Below, one piece after another: positions 17,545-26,196 of a stretch of DNA of 64,000 bases. The notes below the pieces were generated by a model. It ran no database searches. It was not told the DNA's origin and saw only the letters and a program-made list of their open reading frames with translations. Source of the stretch: Nautilia profundicola AmH (GTDB lineage Bacteria; Campylobacterota; Campylobacteria; Campylobacterales; Nautiliaceae); assembly GCF_000021725.1 (NCBI RefSeq), contig NC_012115.1, forward strand, positions 1,193,408 through 1,257,407, in the 5' to 3' direction. Both the position numbers and the translations under genes were made by a program. Within the stretch, counting starts at the first letter, position 1. Each line of letters starts with the position of its first letter.

Positions 17545-18507
17545 TTCTATTTCACGGGCGCATTTTTTCAAATCGTCGTTTTTAACTACAAAATCGGCTG
17601 GTTTTTTTCTGTATTTTTTATCATAATATTCCGTAAGCAGCATTTCGGCTACTTTTTGAATATCACCATTTAAAAAGTAACTTTTAAGTTCTTCATATAT
17701 TGTCGTTGAAATAAAAGGTTTTATTTTATCAAGCGTGTTTATAAACCCTGTATCGTCAATATCCCCGTAATAGTTTATTATTCTTTTGACCCTGTCGTTA
17801 AGATCCGCAGTTACTTCTATCTGTATGCCTTCTTGCATTCTTTTGTGAAGAAGTTTCGGGATATACAACGATCCTATTTTTGGGCTTTCCGCTTCTATAT
17901 ATATGGTTTTTTCCGGGTCGGTTTTAATTAAAATGTCCGCTACTTCGTTTTCAAACTGCTTTTGGCTTGGCTGTGCGCCTTTATATCCGAAATTACTGCC
18001 GAAATGGTTTGCAAGTTTTTCAAGATCTAAAGACGGGTGCAGATGTTCTAAAAGTTCACTTTTCCCACATCCGCTGTTTCCTCTTAAAACGGCAAACTTT
18101 TTATGTGGAAAGTTTTGAAGATAATCGACCACCCACTTTCTGTAAGCCTTATACCCGCCTTCGAGTTTATAAACCCTATAATCCAATTGTGAAAGAATCG
18201 TATATAAAGCCGTAGACCTTTTACCTCCCCTCGCACAGTACACAAGAATTCTGCTTCCTGGTTTGGCGTCAAAGCTTTTAAGCTGGGCGGATATATTCTC
18301 AAGCATAAAACTTACTGCTTCTTTTTTTGCATGAAATTTTGAATGGTTTGTATACAGATTTCCGATATAAGCGTGCTGTTCGTTGTTTAAAACATAAAAG
18401 TTCTCACTTCCTGGGATATGCGACTCTTCAAACTCCCTCGGACTTCTCGCATCAAGTACATAATCAAATTTTTGTTTTAAAAATTCCTCAAGAGTTATTA
18501 TCTGCAT
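17506..18507 (-). CDS. mnmH: tRNA 2-selenouridine synthase
   Basis: A 333-residue enzyme (MnmH/SelU/YbbB) that replaces the sulfur of wobble 2-thiouridine with selenium from selenophosphate in certain tRNAs. The N-terminal rhodanese domain (VLDARSPREFEESHIPGS) carries the catalytic Cys in YCARGGKRS near residue 100. A P-loop domain follows (LRGNSGCGKSELL near 150). It overlaps the upstream formate dehydrogenase gene by 20 bases and is the second selenium-using pathway in the window. It draws on the same selenophosphate as SelA; selD is not in the window. Confidence 0.92.
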   Translation of the reverse strand: MQIITLEEFLKQKFDYVLDARSPREFEESHIPGSENFYVLNNEQHAYIGNLYTNHSKFHAKKEAVSFMLENISAQLKSFDAKPGSRILVYCARGGKRSTALYTILSQLDYRVYKLEGGYKAYRKWVVDYLQNFPHKKFAVLRGNSGCGKSELLEHLHPSLDLEKLANHFGSNFGYKGAQPSQKQFENEVADILIKTDPEKTIYIEAESPKIGSLYIPKLLHKRMQEGIQIEVTADLNDRVKRIINYYGDIDDTGFINTLDKIKPFISTTIYEELKSYFLNGDIQKVAEMLLTEYYDKKYRKKPADFVVKNDDLKKCAREIESFVASVVKPSDT

Positions 18508-20539
18508 TTATTACCTCAACCTCCACACTTTTAAATCTCGCGGTTTTAACCTTATGGTCGTGTTCGTCACCGAAAAGCGCGTTTATGTTGCTCTTTGCAA
18601 AATGAAACGTCGTATATAGCGTAAAAGGTCTTACGGTTTTAGTAAATTTCACCTTTAAAACATTTGATTCCCCGTATTTTGAACGCAGTTTTACAAATTC
18701 GCTTATTTCATTTTTATGTATTTCGTTTACAAGTAAAATATCCTCACCGTATTTTTTGGTCAGTTTCCCACTCGGTTTTGTCTGCGCGGCATTGTTGTAC
18801 TGTGGAAGCTCACGCCCGGTGTTCAGGTACCATCTTCTTTTGTTTTCAAGCAGGTCTTTTACTTCTCCTCTTAAATGGTACGGATGATAATGAAAATGCC
18901 CTTTCCCGTCAGGTGTACTGAATGATTCGGTGTGAAGTACCGGAGAGTCGCTGCCGTCAACTCTCACCGGCCAGCAAAGAGATTTTTTTCTAAGTCTCTC
19001 ATATGTCGCACCTTTAAATCTCTCAACCTCTTTTTTGCAGCTTTCAAACACATCTTCACTTGTTTTAAATTCAAGCTCACTCCCGAGTCTTTTTGATATC
19101 TCAGCCAATATTTCCCAGTCATCAGGCATATCGCATTCCACCAAAGGAGTGCTTAAATGAAGTCTTCTTTCGGCGTTTACGTATACGCCTGTTTTTTCAT
19201 ATGCGCTTTTTACACCGAAAACTATATCCGCCTTTTCGGTTATTTCGTTTCTCATAACTTCCATAACCATTAAAAATTCAAGATTTTCAAACGCTTTTTT
19301 GATTTTATTTAGATTAGGATGTACATGAAGTATATCTTCACCCATATTGATAATCGCTTTTATTCTGCCGTCTATCAGATGATCCATCACATCGGGAGTC
19401 ATAAGCCCTATCTTCTCAGGAATAGTATAATCAGGCCCGTAGTAAGGAAGACACCCCACATCGCATGCACCCTGAACGTTGTTTTGGCCCCTAAGTGGCA
19501 GTACTCCGCATCCTTCGCCGAAATTACCGCTAAGCATCGCAAGATTGCTGATGGCGTTTACCGCTTCGGTACCGTCGATATGCTCGGTTACCCCGAGTCC
19601 CCAGGCGAAAATTGTTTTGTTTTTAGATATTAAATTTGCGATTTCTTCAATCTGCCCTCTAATATGCTCAAAGCCTCTGAGTTTTTCAAAATACTCTTTT
19701 GAATCGGGATGTTTTATTATGTTTTCTTTATACTCATCATATTTTACACATCTGCTTTCGATAAAATCTTTATTTATCAGATCTTTTTCAATCATTTCCC
19801 TTGCAATTGCGTTTAAAAACAATAAATTCGATTCAAACGGAAGTATTACACTGATATCCGCAAACTTCATAATAGGAATTTCACGCACGTCCGCTACGAT
19901 TACCTTAGCACCCCTTCTTTTGGCTTTAATTATTCTGCTTGCCACCATAGGATGCGCCTGAGTAGTGTTGGAACCGATTATAAATATAACGTCTGCTTTA
20001 AAAAGCTCGTCAAACTCCACACTGCTCGCACCCTCGCCTATACTCATCTTAAGTCCGGACAGACTCGGAGAGTGGCAGATCCTTGCGCAGTTGTCGACGT
20101 TTGGAGTTTTTAGAATATTTCTTGCAAAATGCTGGAAAAGCCACGCACTCTCTATGCTTGTCCTCGCACCTCCTATACAGGCGATGTGGTTCGGAGTATA
20201 TTCATTTAAAATCTCTTTTATTTTCCACGCCGCAAGATCAAGTGCGAGAGAATAAGGAGAGCGGTAAAACTTTTCGTCGTATTCGTACAGATTTGCAAGC
20301 CTGATTGAAAGCTCAAACGGGAATTTGTCTTTATTTTTTTCAATAAATTCATAACTTACAAGATGAGTGTCGATTCTTTCATTTAAAAAATCAAACCCGT
20401 ATTTTCCTTTTATACAAAGCTCTCCTCCGCTTGATTTTCCCTCTTTTACAGGCAAAATTTTTTCAATCTTGCCGTCGGTTACTTTGGCGTCTATCTCACA
20501 CCCTACTCCGCAGTACGTACATACGCTGGTTTTCTGCAT
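18488..20539 (-). CDS. Cytoplasmic formate dehydrogenase-type molybdopterin oxidoreductase, cysteine form
   Basis: A 683-residue bis(MGD) oxidoreductase resembling FdhF/NAD-linked formate dehydrogenase alpha chains. The first part has the [4Fe-4S] motif CTYCGVGC with a later Cys (GELCIKGK). The catalytic residue is Cys155 in NCARICHSPS (codon TGC at 20077-20075), where selenocysteine sits in fdhA. There is no Tat signal, so it should be cytoplasmic. I chose the ATG at 20539 behind GGAG; an in-frame TTG at 20554 is possible. No partner Fe-S or flavin subunit is adjacent. The downstream gene is mnmH (20-base overlap). It could also be an assimilatory nitrate-reductase-like enzyme, but the RICHSPS context favours formate dehydrogenase. 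Confidence 0.8.
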   Translation of the reverse strand: MQKTSVCTYCGVGCEIDAKVTDGKIEKILPVKEGKSSGGELCIKGKYGFDFLNERIDTHLVSYEFIEKNKDKFPFELSIRLANLYEYDEKFYRSPYSLALDLAAWKIKEILNEYTPNHIACIGGARTSIESAWLFQHFARNILKTPNVDNCARICHSPSLSGLKMSIGEGASSVEFDELFKADVIFIIGSNTTQAHPMVASRIIKAKRRGAKVIVADVREIPIMKFADISVILPFESNLLFLNAIAREMIEKDLINKDFIESRCVKYDEYKENIIKHPDSKEYFEKLRGFEHIRGQIEEIANLISKNKTIFAWGLGVTEHIDGTEAVNAISNLAMLSGNFGEGCGVLPLRGQNNVQGACDVGCLPYYGPDYTIPEKIGLMTPDVMDHLIDGRIKAIINMGEDILHVHPNLNKIKKAFENLEFLMVMEVMRNEITEKADIVFGVKSAYEKTGVYVNAERRLHLSTPLVECDMPDDWEILAEISKRLGSELEFKTSEDVFESCKKEVERFKGATYERLRKKSLCWPVRVDGSDSPVLHTESFSTPDGKGHFHYHPYHLRGEVKDLLENKRRWYLNTGRELPQYNNAAQTKPSGKLTKKYGEDILLVNEIHKNEISEFVKLRSKYGESNVLKVKFTKTVRPFTLYTTFHFAKSNINALFGDEHDHKVKTARFKSVEVEVINADNNS

Positions 20540-20574
20540 ATTTTCAAACTCCAAACATTTTTTCTTAATATATC

Positions 20575-21276
20575 TTATTTTGATACTTTTTGCAATAATT
20601 TGTCCTGAATTGAAAGAGGCAACAGGTTAAAGAGTTTAATTAAGTAATAAAACCTTTTAGGAAATGCATACTCTTTTTTATTGCTTTCTATCGCATACAT
20701 GATTCTGTCAACCCCGCTTTTTAAATCCATCAAAAACGGCATATAAAAATCATTCTTATCTGTCATATCAGTTTTAATAAAACCGGGCAGGATATTTATA
20801 ACCTTAATATCCGGTGCAAGCAGATTTCTTAGTGACTGAGCATATGAGTTAAGAGCCCTTTTGCTTGCACTGTATGGCATTGAACTCGGAGCCCCCACAA
20901 GTGATGCGAGAGACGAAATAAGTACGATTTTGCCTTTTTCCATTTTAGACACCACACCTTCAAGCATTGCGTGAATACTTAAAAAATTAACATCAAACGT
21001 CTTTTTAAAATCCTCAAACGGCGTAAATGAAGGCGAATGCGGCAGGGAAATTGCGGCATTTGCTATAACGATATCAAATTTAACGTCCAGATTTTTAAAA
21101 TACTCCCTCACACTCTGAATATCCGCAAGATCAAGACTTACGGGAATTATATTATCCATACCTTCTAACCCTTCAACATTCCTTGCAACTGCATATATTT
21201 TATTGATTCCGTTATCGAATCTATTAACAAGTTCTCTCCCTATTCCTCTGCTTGCCCCAGTAATAAGAATATTCAT
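20575..21276 (-). CDS. Short-chain dehydrogenase/reductase (SDR)
   Basis: A 233-residue Rossmann-fold oxidoreductase: the nucleotide-binding TGASRGIGREL is at the N-terminus, NAAIS at about 73, and the catalytic set is Ser in LISSLAS and YxxxK in YSASKRAL near 131-135. The family uses NAD(P)H on many alcohols, sugars and lipids; the substrate cannot be assigned. It lies 35 bases upstream of the formate dehydrogenase-type gene on the same strand and may be co-transcribed, although no functional link is evident. Confidence 0.87.
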   Translation of the reverse strand: MNILITGASRGIGRELVNRFDNGINKIYAVARNVEGLEGMDNIIPVSLDLADIQSVREYFKNLDVKFDIVIANAAISLPHSPSFTPFEDFKKTFDVNFLSIHAMLEGVVSKMEKGKIVLISSLASLVGAPSSMPYSASKRALNSYAQSLRNLLAPDIKVINILPGFIKTDMTDKNDFYMPFLMDLKSGVDRIMYAIESNKKEYAFPKRFYYLIKLFNLLPLSIQDKLLQKVSK

Positions 21277-21378
21277 ATATTTCCTTTAGTGTATTTGTTA
21301 TAAGTCTTTTATTTTTATATTAAACCCAATATATTAATAACTGCATCAATTTTAATATAATTATAAAAAAGGCATTCT

Positions 21379-22101
21379 ATGTTTATAATTTCTAAACTAT
21401 TTACCTATATTTTACTGCCGCCAGGAATTTTTGTAATTATACTTTTTTTAGCTGCAATTTTTGCAAAAAAGGCTAAAATTGTCTTTTTTTCTGCAGCAGT
21501 GTTACTATGGGCCATATCTACAAAATTCGTAGCAAACGCACTTTTATATCCGCTTGAACACGGCTATAAATCGGATACGATTACACCAAGTGCAGTAGTT
21601 GTTTTGGGAGGCGGCACCAATTCACGTGATGTTTTAAAAGCGATGCCTGATGCGTTTAAACGTGAGGTTTACGGACTTTTAATAGCAAAACAAGAAAGTC
21701 TGCCATATATATTTACAGGTGGCGGTATACAAAATATAAAAGAAGCCGAAAATATAAAAAAAGATATAGATATGATATTAAAAACATGTAATTGCGATAT
21801 TGAAACTTTCTATGAAAACCGTTCGTTAAATACGTTTCAAAACGCAAAATATACTGCGAAATTATTTGAAAAATTAAATCTTTCCAAAAAAATTTATTTG
21901 GTTACAAGCGCATATCACATGAAAAGAGCCATAATGATTTTTAATAATTTTGGATTCCAAATCATTCCGAAACCAGTTGGATTTTATTATGACAATGAAT
22001 ATACATTTTGGGATATTTTCCCAAATGCAGGAAATTTTTATCATTCATATAAGGCCATACACGAATATTTTGGTTTAATTAAAACATACTTAAGAATATG
22101 A
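21379..22101 (+). CDS. ElyC/SanA/YdcF (DUF218) family membrane protein
   Basis: A 240-residue protein with two N-terminal hydrophobic segments (about 5-30 and 32-55) followed by a DUF218 domain: VVVLGGGTNSRD, YIFTGGG, ENRSLNTFQNA and TSAYHMKRA. The family is linked to envelope and undecaprenyl-carrier metabolism in E. coli (ElyC). The membrane-anchored layout here fits the ElyC branch better than soluble YdcF. Its end overlaps the convergent GGDEF/EAL gene by 12 bases. Confidence 0.82.
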   Translation: MFIISKLFTYILLPPGIFVIILFLAAIFAKKAKIVFFSAAVLLWAISTKFVANALLYPLEHGYKSDTITPSAVVVLGGGTNSRDVLKAMPDAFKREVYGLLIAKQESLPYIFTGGGIQNIKEAENIKKDIDMILKTCNCDIETFYENRSLNTFQNAKYTAKLFEKLNLSKKIYLVTSAYHMKRAIMIFNNFGFQIIPKPVGFYYDNEYTFWDIFPNAGNFYHSYKAIHEYFGLIKTYLRI

Positions 22102-24048
22102 AAGTACAAATTTTTCAAATTCTTCTTTAGGAAGAGGTTTTGAAAAGAGATATCCCTGAAAATATTTACATCCCAAAGATTTTAGAATATTAAACTGCTC
22201 TTCGGTTTCCACACCTTCGGCTATAGTTTCCAAATGTAAGTTCTCCGCCATATTTAATATAGTTTGAACGTACACTTTACCCTCTTCACTATATATTTCA
22301 TCCACAAAAGATTTATCTATTTTTAACACGTCTATTTCAAATTCTCTTAAAAATGATAAGGATGAGTAACCCGTACCGAAATCATCAAGACTGATTCTAA
22401 TTCCGTAATCTCTTATCTCATTTATAATAGTTTTTGCTTTATCTTTTTCCTGAATGAAAACCGATTCCGTTATTTCCATTTCTATTAGATTTCTTTGCGA
22501 TTTTTTAAATATTTCTTTTAAATCGTTAACAAATTTTTCATTTCTAAATTGTACGGCAGAAACATTAAAAGAAATTTCAAGTTTTATACCTTTATTTAAC
22601 CATTCCTGCTGAACTTTGGCAACTTCTTCCATTATCCAATTTCCAAGTTGAATAATAAATCCGCTTTTTTCGGCAATAGGTATAAAATCCAATGGGGAAA
22701 TTATTTGACCGTCTCTTATCCATCTTATTAAAGCTTCACATCCTATTATATTTTTATTTTTATCAAATTTAGGTTGATAAAAGAGTTTGAACTCATTATT
22801 TACCAACGCTTGGTTCATAGTTGTTTTAATCTGTATTTCTTTATTGATTTTATTTTTCAGATTTTCATCAAAAATTACATATTTGTTTTTACCCATTTTT
22901 TTAGCTTCATAAAGTGCAATATCTGCAAACTTTAATAATTCTTCAACACTTTTTGCCGTTTTTGGAAATTCAGCCACACCTATACTTACCGTAGTCCCGA
23001 TGTTTTGATTATGTATAGTCCAAGTTCTATGTAAACTATTTAAAAGTAAGTCCAACCTCTCTTTTAAATCTTCTTCATTATTATATTCTTGAAATACCAG
23101 TACAAATTCGTCCCCTCCGATTCTTGCTACGATTTCATGATTTTTTACATGCTTTGATAAAATCGAAGATATTTCAATAATAATTTCATCTCCTACAGAA
23201 TGACCAAAAAAATCGTTTATATCTTTAAAATTATCGATATCTATAAAAACAACCGCAAACTTTTGATTTTCGCTAATTAATTTCACCAAATATTCGTTTA
23301 AAAATTTTCTGTTCTTAAGTCTTGTTAGTGAATCGGTTATAGAACTTATTTCTAATTTTTCAATATATTCTCTTATTGTTGCAAATGTTTGAGCAAGTGT
23401 TTCTTTAATATCATCAAATTCGTAAATAAAAAACTTTTTAGGTTTATTAATTTCCCTGTCGGCGTATTTTTTCAGTTTTACAAGAGGTTTAACTATAACT
23501 GCATTATAGATACTCTTCAGGAAAAAAAATACGAATATAATTGTAAATAGGAAAAGCAAAACATATTTTATTTTTAAATATGTAAAAATCTTTTTTAAAT
23601 AATCTTTATTCGGAAAAAGATAAAGCTTCATAGTTTTAAATCTATTTTTATCAAAATATTTTATATTTATTACATACGCATCCTTATTAAGAAGAGTCCG
23701 CAGGTCAATATTATTTAATTTAAATTGTATTTTTTGAGGTTGAGGAATTTTTAATTTCATATTCCCGCTTTTAAACAATACTTCATCATTAGATGTGGAA
23801 AGAATAAAGCCATCAAAAAAATCACTCGTACTTTTTCTGTCTAAAATCGGTTTAAGAATCATATAATCGGAATTATTATTCATAGCTTTGCTGAAACTGT
23901 AAGAAACACTATTTAATGTTTGAAAAATATCATCGGATATAATATTTACAAGTGTCTTTTTCTGTTGAAGGTATATAAAATAAAAAATACTTATAAACAC
24001 AATCACTATTAACATATTTATAAGCATTAAAAAATTTTTAATTTTCAT
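22090..24048 (-). CDS. Membrane GGDEF/EAL cyclic di-GMP protein
   Basis: A 652-residue bifunctional-type protein. Transmembrane helices near 7-27 and 162-182 enclose a periplasmic domain of about 130 residues. A linker is followed by a GGDEF domain (intact GGDEF at 311-315, no RxxD inhibitory site) and an EAL domain (EAL at 438-440, then DDFGTGYSSL and AEGVETEEQ). Both catalytic signatures are intact, so net activity cannot be predicted. The start overlaps the stop of the binding-lipoprotein gene by 4 bases (ATGA). The lipoprotein probably presents a ligand to the periplasmic domain, analogous in layout to other binding-protein/GGDEF-EAL pairs. Confidence 0.9.
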   Translation of the reverse strand: MKIKNFLMLINMLIVIVFISIFYFIYLQQKKTLVNIISDDIFQTLNSVSYSFSKAMNNNSDYMILKPILDRKSTSDFFDGFILSTSNDEVLFKSGNMKLKIPQPQKIQFKLNNIDLRTLLNKDAYVINIKYFDKNRFKTMKLYLFPNKDYLKKIFTYLKIKYVLLFLFTIIFVFFFLKSIYNAVIVKPLVKLKKYADREINKPKKFFIYEFDDIKETLAQTFATIREYIEKLEISSITDSLTRLKNRKFLNEYLVKLISENQKFAVVFIDIDNFKDINDFFGHSVGDEIIIEISSILSKHVKNHEIVARIGGDEFVLVFQEYNNEEDLKERLDLLLNSLHRTWTIHNQNIGTTVSIGVAEFPKTAKSVEELLKFADIALYEAKKMGKNKYVIFDENLKNKINKEIQIKTTMNQALVNNEFKLFYQPKFDKNKNIIGCEALIRWIRDGQIISPLDFIPIAEKSGFIIQLGNWIMEEVAKVQQEWLNKGIKLEISFNVSAVQFRNEKFVNDLKEIFKKSQRNLIEMEITESVFIQEKDKAKTIINEIRDYGIRISLDDFGTGYSSLSFLREFEIDVLKIDKSFVDEIYSEEGKVYVQTILNMAENLHLETIAEGVETEEQFNILKSLGCKYFQGYLFSKPLPKEEFEKFVLSYS

Positions 24049-24908
24049 TTAAGCTCTTTATATGGCAATTTGATTATTTTTAAAAGTTTCTTAATATTAT
24101 CATCAGGATTGACTATCCATTCGATATTATTCAAATCAGCTTCAAAATCAGCGTAAGTATATCCCGGCAGATAATCTTTAATAGTATTAAAAAATTCTTT
24201 TGGGTCTTTTTTAAGATGATTTAACGCTTCTAAAGTAAAACTTTTTAATTTTATAAATTGTTGTTTATGCTTTTGGATATTTTCAGCGTCACTGAAAAGA
24301 GCATCGATAACTATTAATGATTTGGAGTTTTTTGTCGATGCGATAATTTTAAAATTATGCTTTTTCAATTCCGCATCATATGGAGCGTACGTTACGATCA
24401 ACGTCGGAGAATGGTATTCTTTTTTTACTATTTGTCCTTGGTCTAAATTATGGATATTAAAAATATTCTTACTTAAATTATTCGATTTAATAAAATACTC
24501 AAACAATAAATAATTAACTGAATTCACTTCCATAAAAGCGTCGATTTTATTTTTATACTGATCTGTTTTATTAAAAGGAAAATTTATCATTATCATATCG
24601 GCACCATTTGATTTGTCAAACAGCATAATCGCATATACATCATTTCTGTTTAACAAAGAATATTCATACTGAGTAGCGGCAAACGCATCAATAAAATTAT
24701 TTCTATATAAATCTACACTTTCAGCTAATGAAACGGTGTTTATTAATTTTATATTTTCATTCTTTAGCCAGCCTTTTGCATCCGCATAAAATAACGGGGT
24801 ATACCCTATCCATGAATTTGCCGCTATTTTTAACTCTTTCTTTTCGCTGCATGATATAAAAAAAACGGCAATTAATATTAAAAACATATTTTTTATAAAT
24901 CTTTTCAT
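24045..24908 (-). CDS. Periplasmic substrate-binding lipoprotein, NMT1/ThiY-like
   Basis: A 287-residue type-2 binding protein with a lipoprotein signal (MKRFIKNMFLILIAVFFISC, Cys20). The mature part has KIAANSWIGYTPLFYADAKG, typical of the NMT1/SsuA group that binds thiamine precursors, sulfonates or nitrate. No permease or ATPase is nearby. The stop codon overlaps the GGDEF/EAL start by 4 bases. I infer a sensory rather than transport role. The ligand is not known. Confidence 0.8.
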   Translation of the reverse strand: MKRFIKNMFLILIAVFFISCSEKKELKIAANSWIGYTPLFYADAKGWLKNENIKLINTVSLAESVDLYRNNFIDAFAATQYEYSLLNRNDVYAIMLFDKSNGADMIMINFPFNKTDQYKNKIDAFMEVNSVNYLLFEYFIKSNNLSKNIFNIHNLDQGQIVKKEYHSPTLIVTYAPYDAELKKHNFKIIASTKNSKSLIVIDALFSDAENIQKHKQQFIKLKSFTLEALNHLKKDPKEFFNTIKDYLPGYTYADFEADLNNIEWIVNPDDNIKKLLKIIKLPYKELK

Positions 24909-24948
24909 TGCCTCCCCTTCTAATATATTTTTAATTATACATTAATTT

Positions 24949-25824
24949 TTATATTAAAAAAAATATCACACCCAAAAATAATAAAGAAGTAATAATTACA
25001 AGCATCGCAACTTTTCTTGGATAAAGATCAAAAAGTGCAGCCAAATTTACATTTGTCACGGCAAGAGGCGTTAAAATTTCAAGCATTACCGCTTTGAAAA
25101 AAAGTGGATTTAATCCGAAAAGCTTTAACACCAAAAACCCCACTGCAGGGAATACTGCAAATTTGTTAATTACCGTTATACTTGTGAGTTTCAAAGAAAC
25201 TTCTCTTGTTTTAATCTCCGCAACATAAATACCGAATATCAAAAGCTGAACCACAATTGAAGCAAAAGCTCCCATTTGGAGTATTTTCATAATATCTTTA
25301 TTAAATGTTACACCTGAAATATTAATTATCAGTGCAAGGATCCCGAACCACATAACGGGAATCTTTAGTATCTTTGCAAACGCTTCTTTAAAATCATACT
25401 TCCCGCTTGCAAAGAAAAATATACCGAAACTGTATATAAAAAATATATTCGCAAGGTTAACCATCGTAGCTATACTCGCCCCGATATCACCAAAAAGTGC
25501 ATATGAAAGAGGTATTCCCAAATTACCGGTATTTCCTATAAGCGGTGTAAGGGAAGCGATAATTTTTTCTTTTTTATCTTTAAGTAGTATAAATGTAAGG
25601 ATAAACGTAAAAATTAAACTCGCAAAAACCGCAGCAAGATACGCCACCGGAGAAATAATAAGATCAAAATTCAATGGTACGAGCATGATACCCCAGAGGG
25701 TAAGGAAAGGCTGTAGAAAATAAGTGGAAAGAATTACAAGTGTTTTGCCGTCTATTTCATTAAATTTCTTTTTAGACAAAAAGCCTAAAACAATAAAAAC
25801 ATAAATACCTATAACTGTAATCAA
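24949..25824 (-). CDS. AEC-family (auxin efflux carrier type) transporter
   Basis: A 291-residue membrane protein with about ten hydrophobic helices in two homologous halves, typical of AEC permeases (TPLIGNTGNLGIPLS near residue 95, the helix-break motif). Bacterial members export or take up small organic acids such as malate or malonate; the substrate is open. The start is a TTG at 25824, two bases after the stop of the glutamine-rich gene and with only a weak ribosome site, so translation is probably coupled. Confidence 0.82.
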   Translation of the reverse strand: MITVIGIYVFIVLGFLSKKKFNEIDGKTLVILSTYFLQPFLTLWGIMLVPLNFDLIISPVAYLAAVFASLIFTFILTFILLKDKKEKIIASLTPLIGNTGNLGIPLSYALFGDIGASIATMVNLANIFFIYSFGIFFFASGKYDFKEAFAKILKIPVMWFGILALIINISGVTFNKDIMKILQMGAFASIVVQLLIFGIYVAEIKTREVSLKLTSITVINKFAVFPAVGFLVLKLFGLNPLFFKAVMLEILTPLAVTNVNLAALFDLYPRKVAMLVIITSLLFLGVIFFLI

Positions 25825-25825
25825 A

Positions 25826-26125
25826 TTACGCCATTAAGTTTAAATTCGCCCCGATTCCCGTCGCCATTGCGGCTTGTTGTTGAATCTGTTTTTGATTTTG
25901 CTGCTGTTGCTGCTGCTGTTGCTGAAGTTCCGTTTGTCTGTTTTCCTGCAGTCTGTTTTGCAGTCTTTTTTGCTGCTGCATCTGCTCTTGCTGCGCCTGA
26001 TCGATTTGCTGCTGTTGCAACTGCTGACCCTTAGGACCACTCCCATCTTTTGGTCCTTGGGAGCTTCCTACAGGAATATGCTGAGCAGGATTTGTAAACA
26101 TGTTTCCTGTATTATTAATTGTCAT
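25826..26125 (-). CDS. Glutamine-rich small protein
   Basis: A 99-residue protein with 32 glutamines, including a run of nine at about 68-76. The codons are a mixture of CAG and CAA, which points to selection on the protein rather than simple triplet slippage. The N-terminus (MTINNTGNMFTNPAQ) and the C-terminus (MATGIGANLNLMA) are not repetitive. A GGAAAT ribosome site precedes the ATG. It is flanked by thrC and an AEC transporter. I do not recognise the family. No signal peptide or membrane segment is present, and the middle should form a helix or coiled coil. Confidence 0.65.
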   Translation of the reverse strand: MTINNTGNMFTNPAQHIPVGSSQGPKDGSGPKGQQLQQQQIDQAQQEQMQQQKRLQNRLQENRQTELQQQQQQQQQNQKQIQQQAAMATGIGANLNLMA

Positions 26126-26196
26126 TTCATTTCCTTTTTATAGAACTTCATCAATTATAACATATAGTATTTAATCAAATCTAAACCGGAAAAAAA

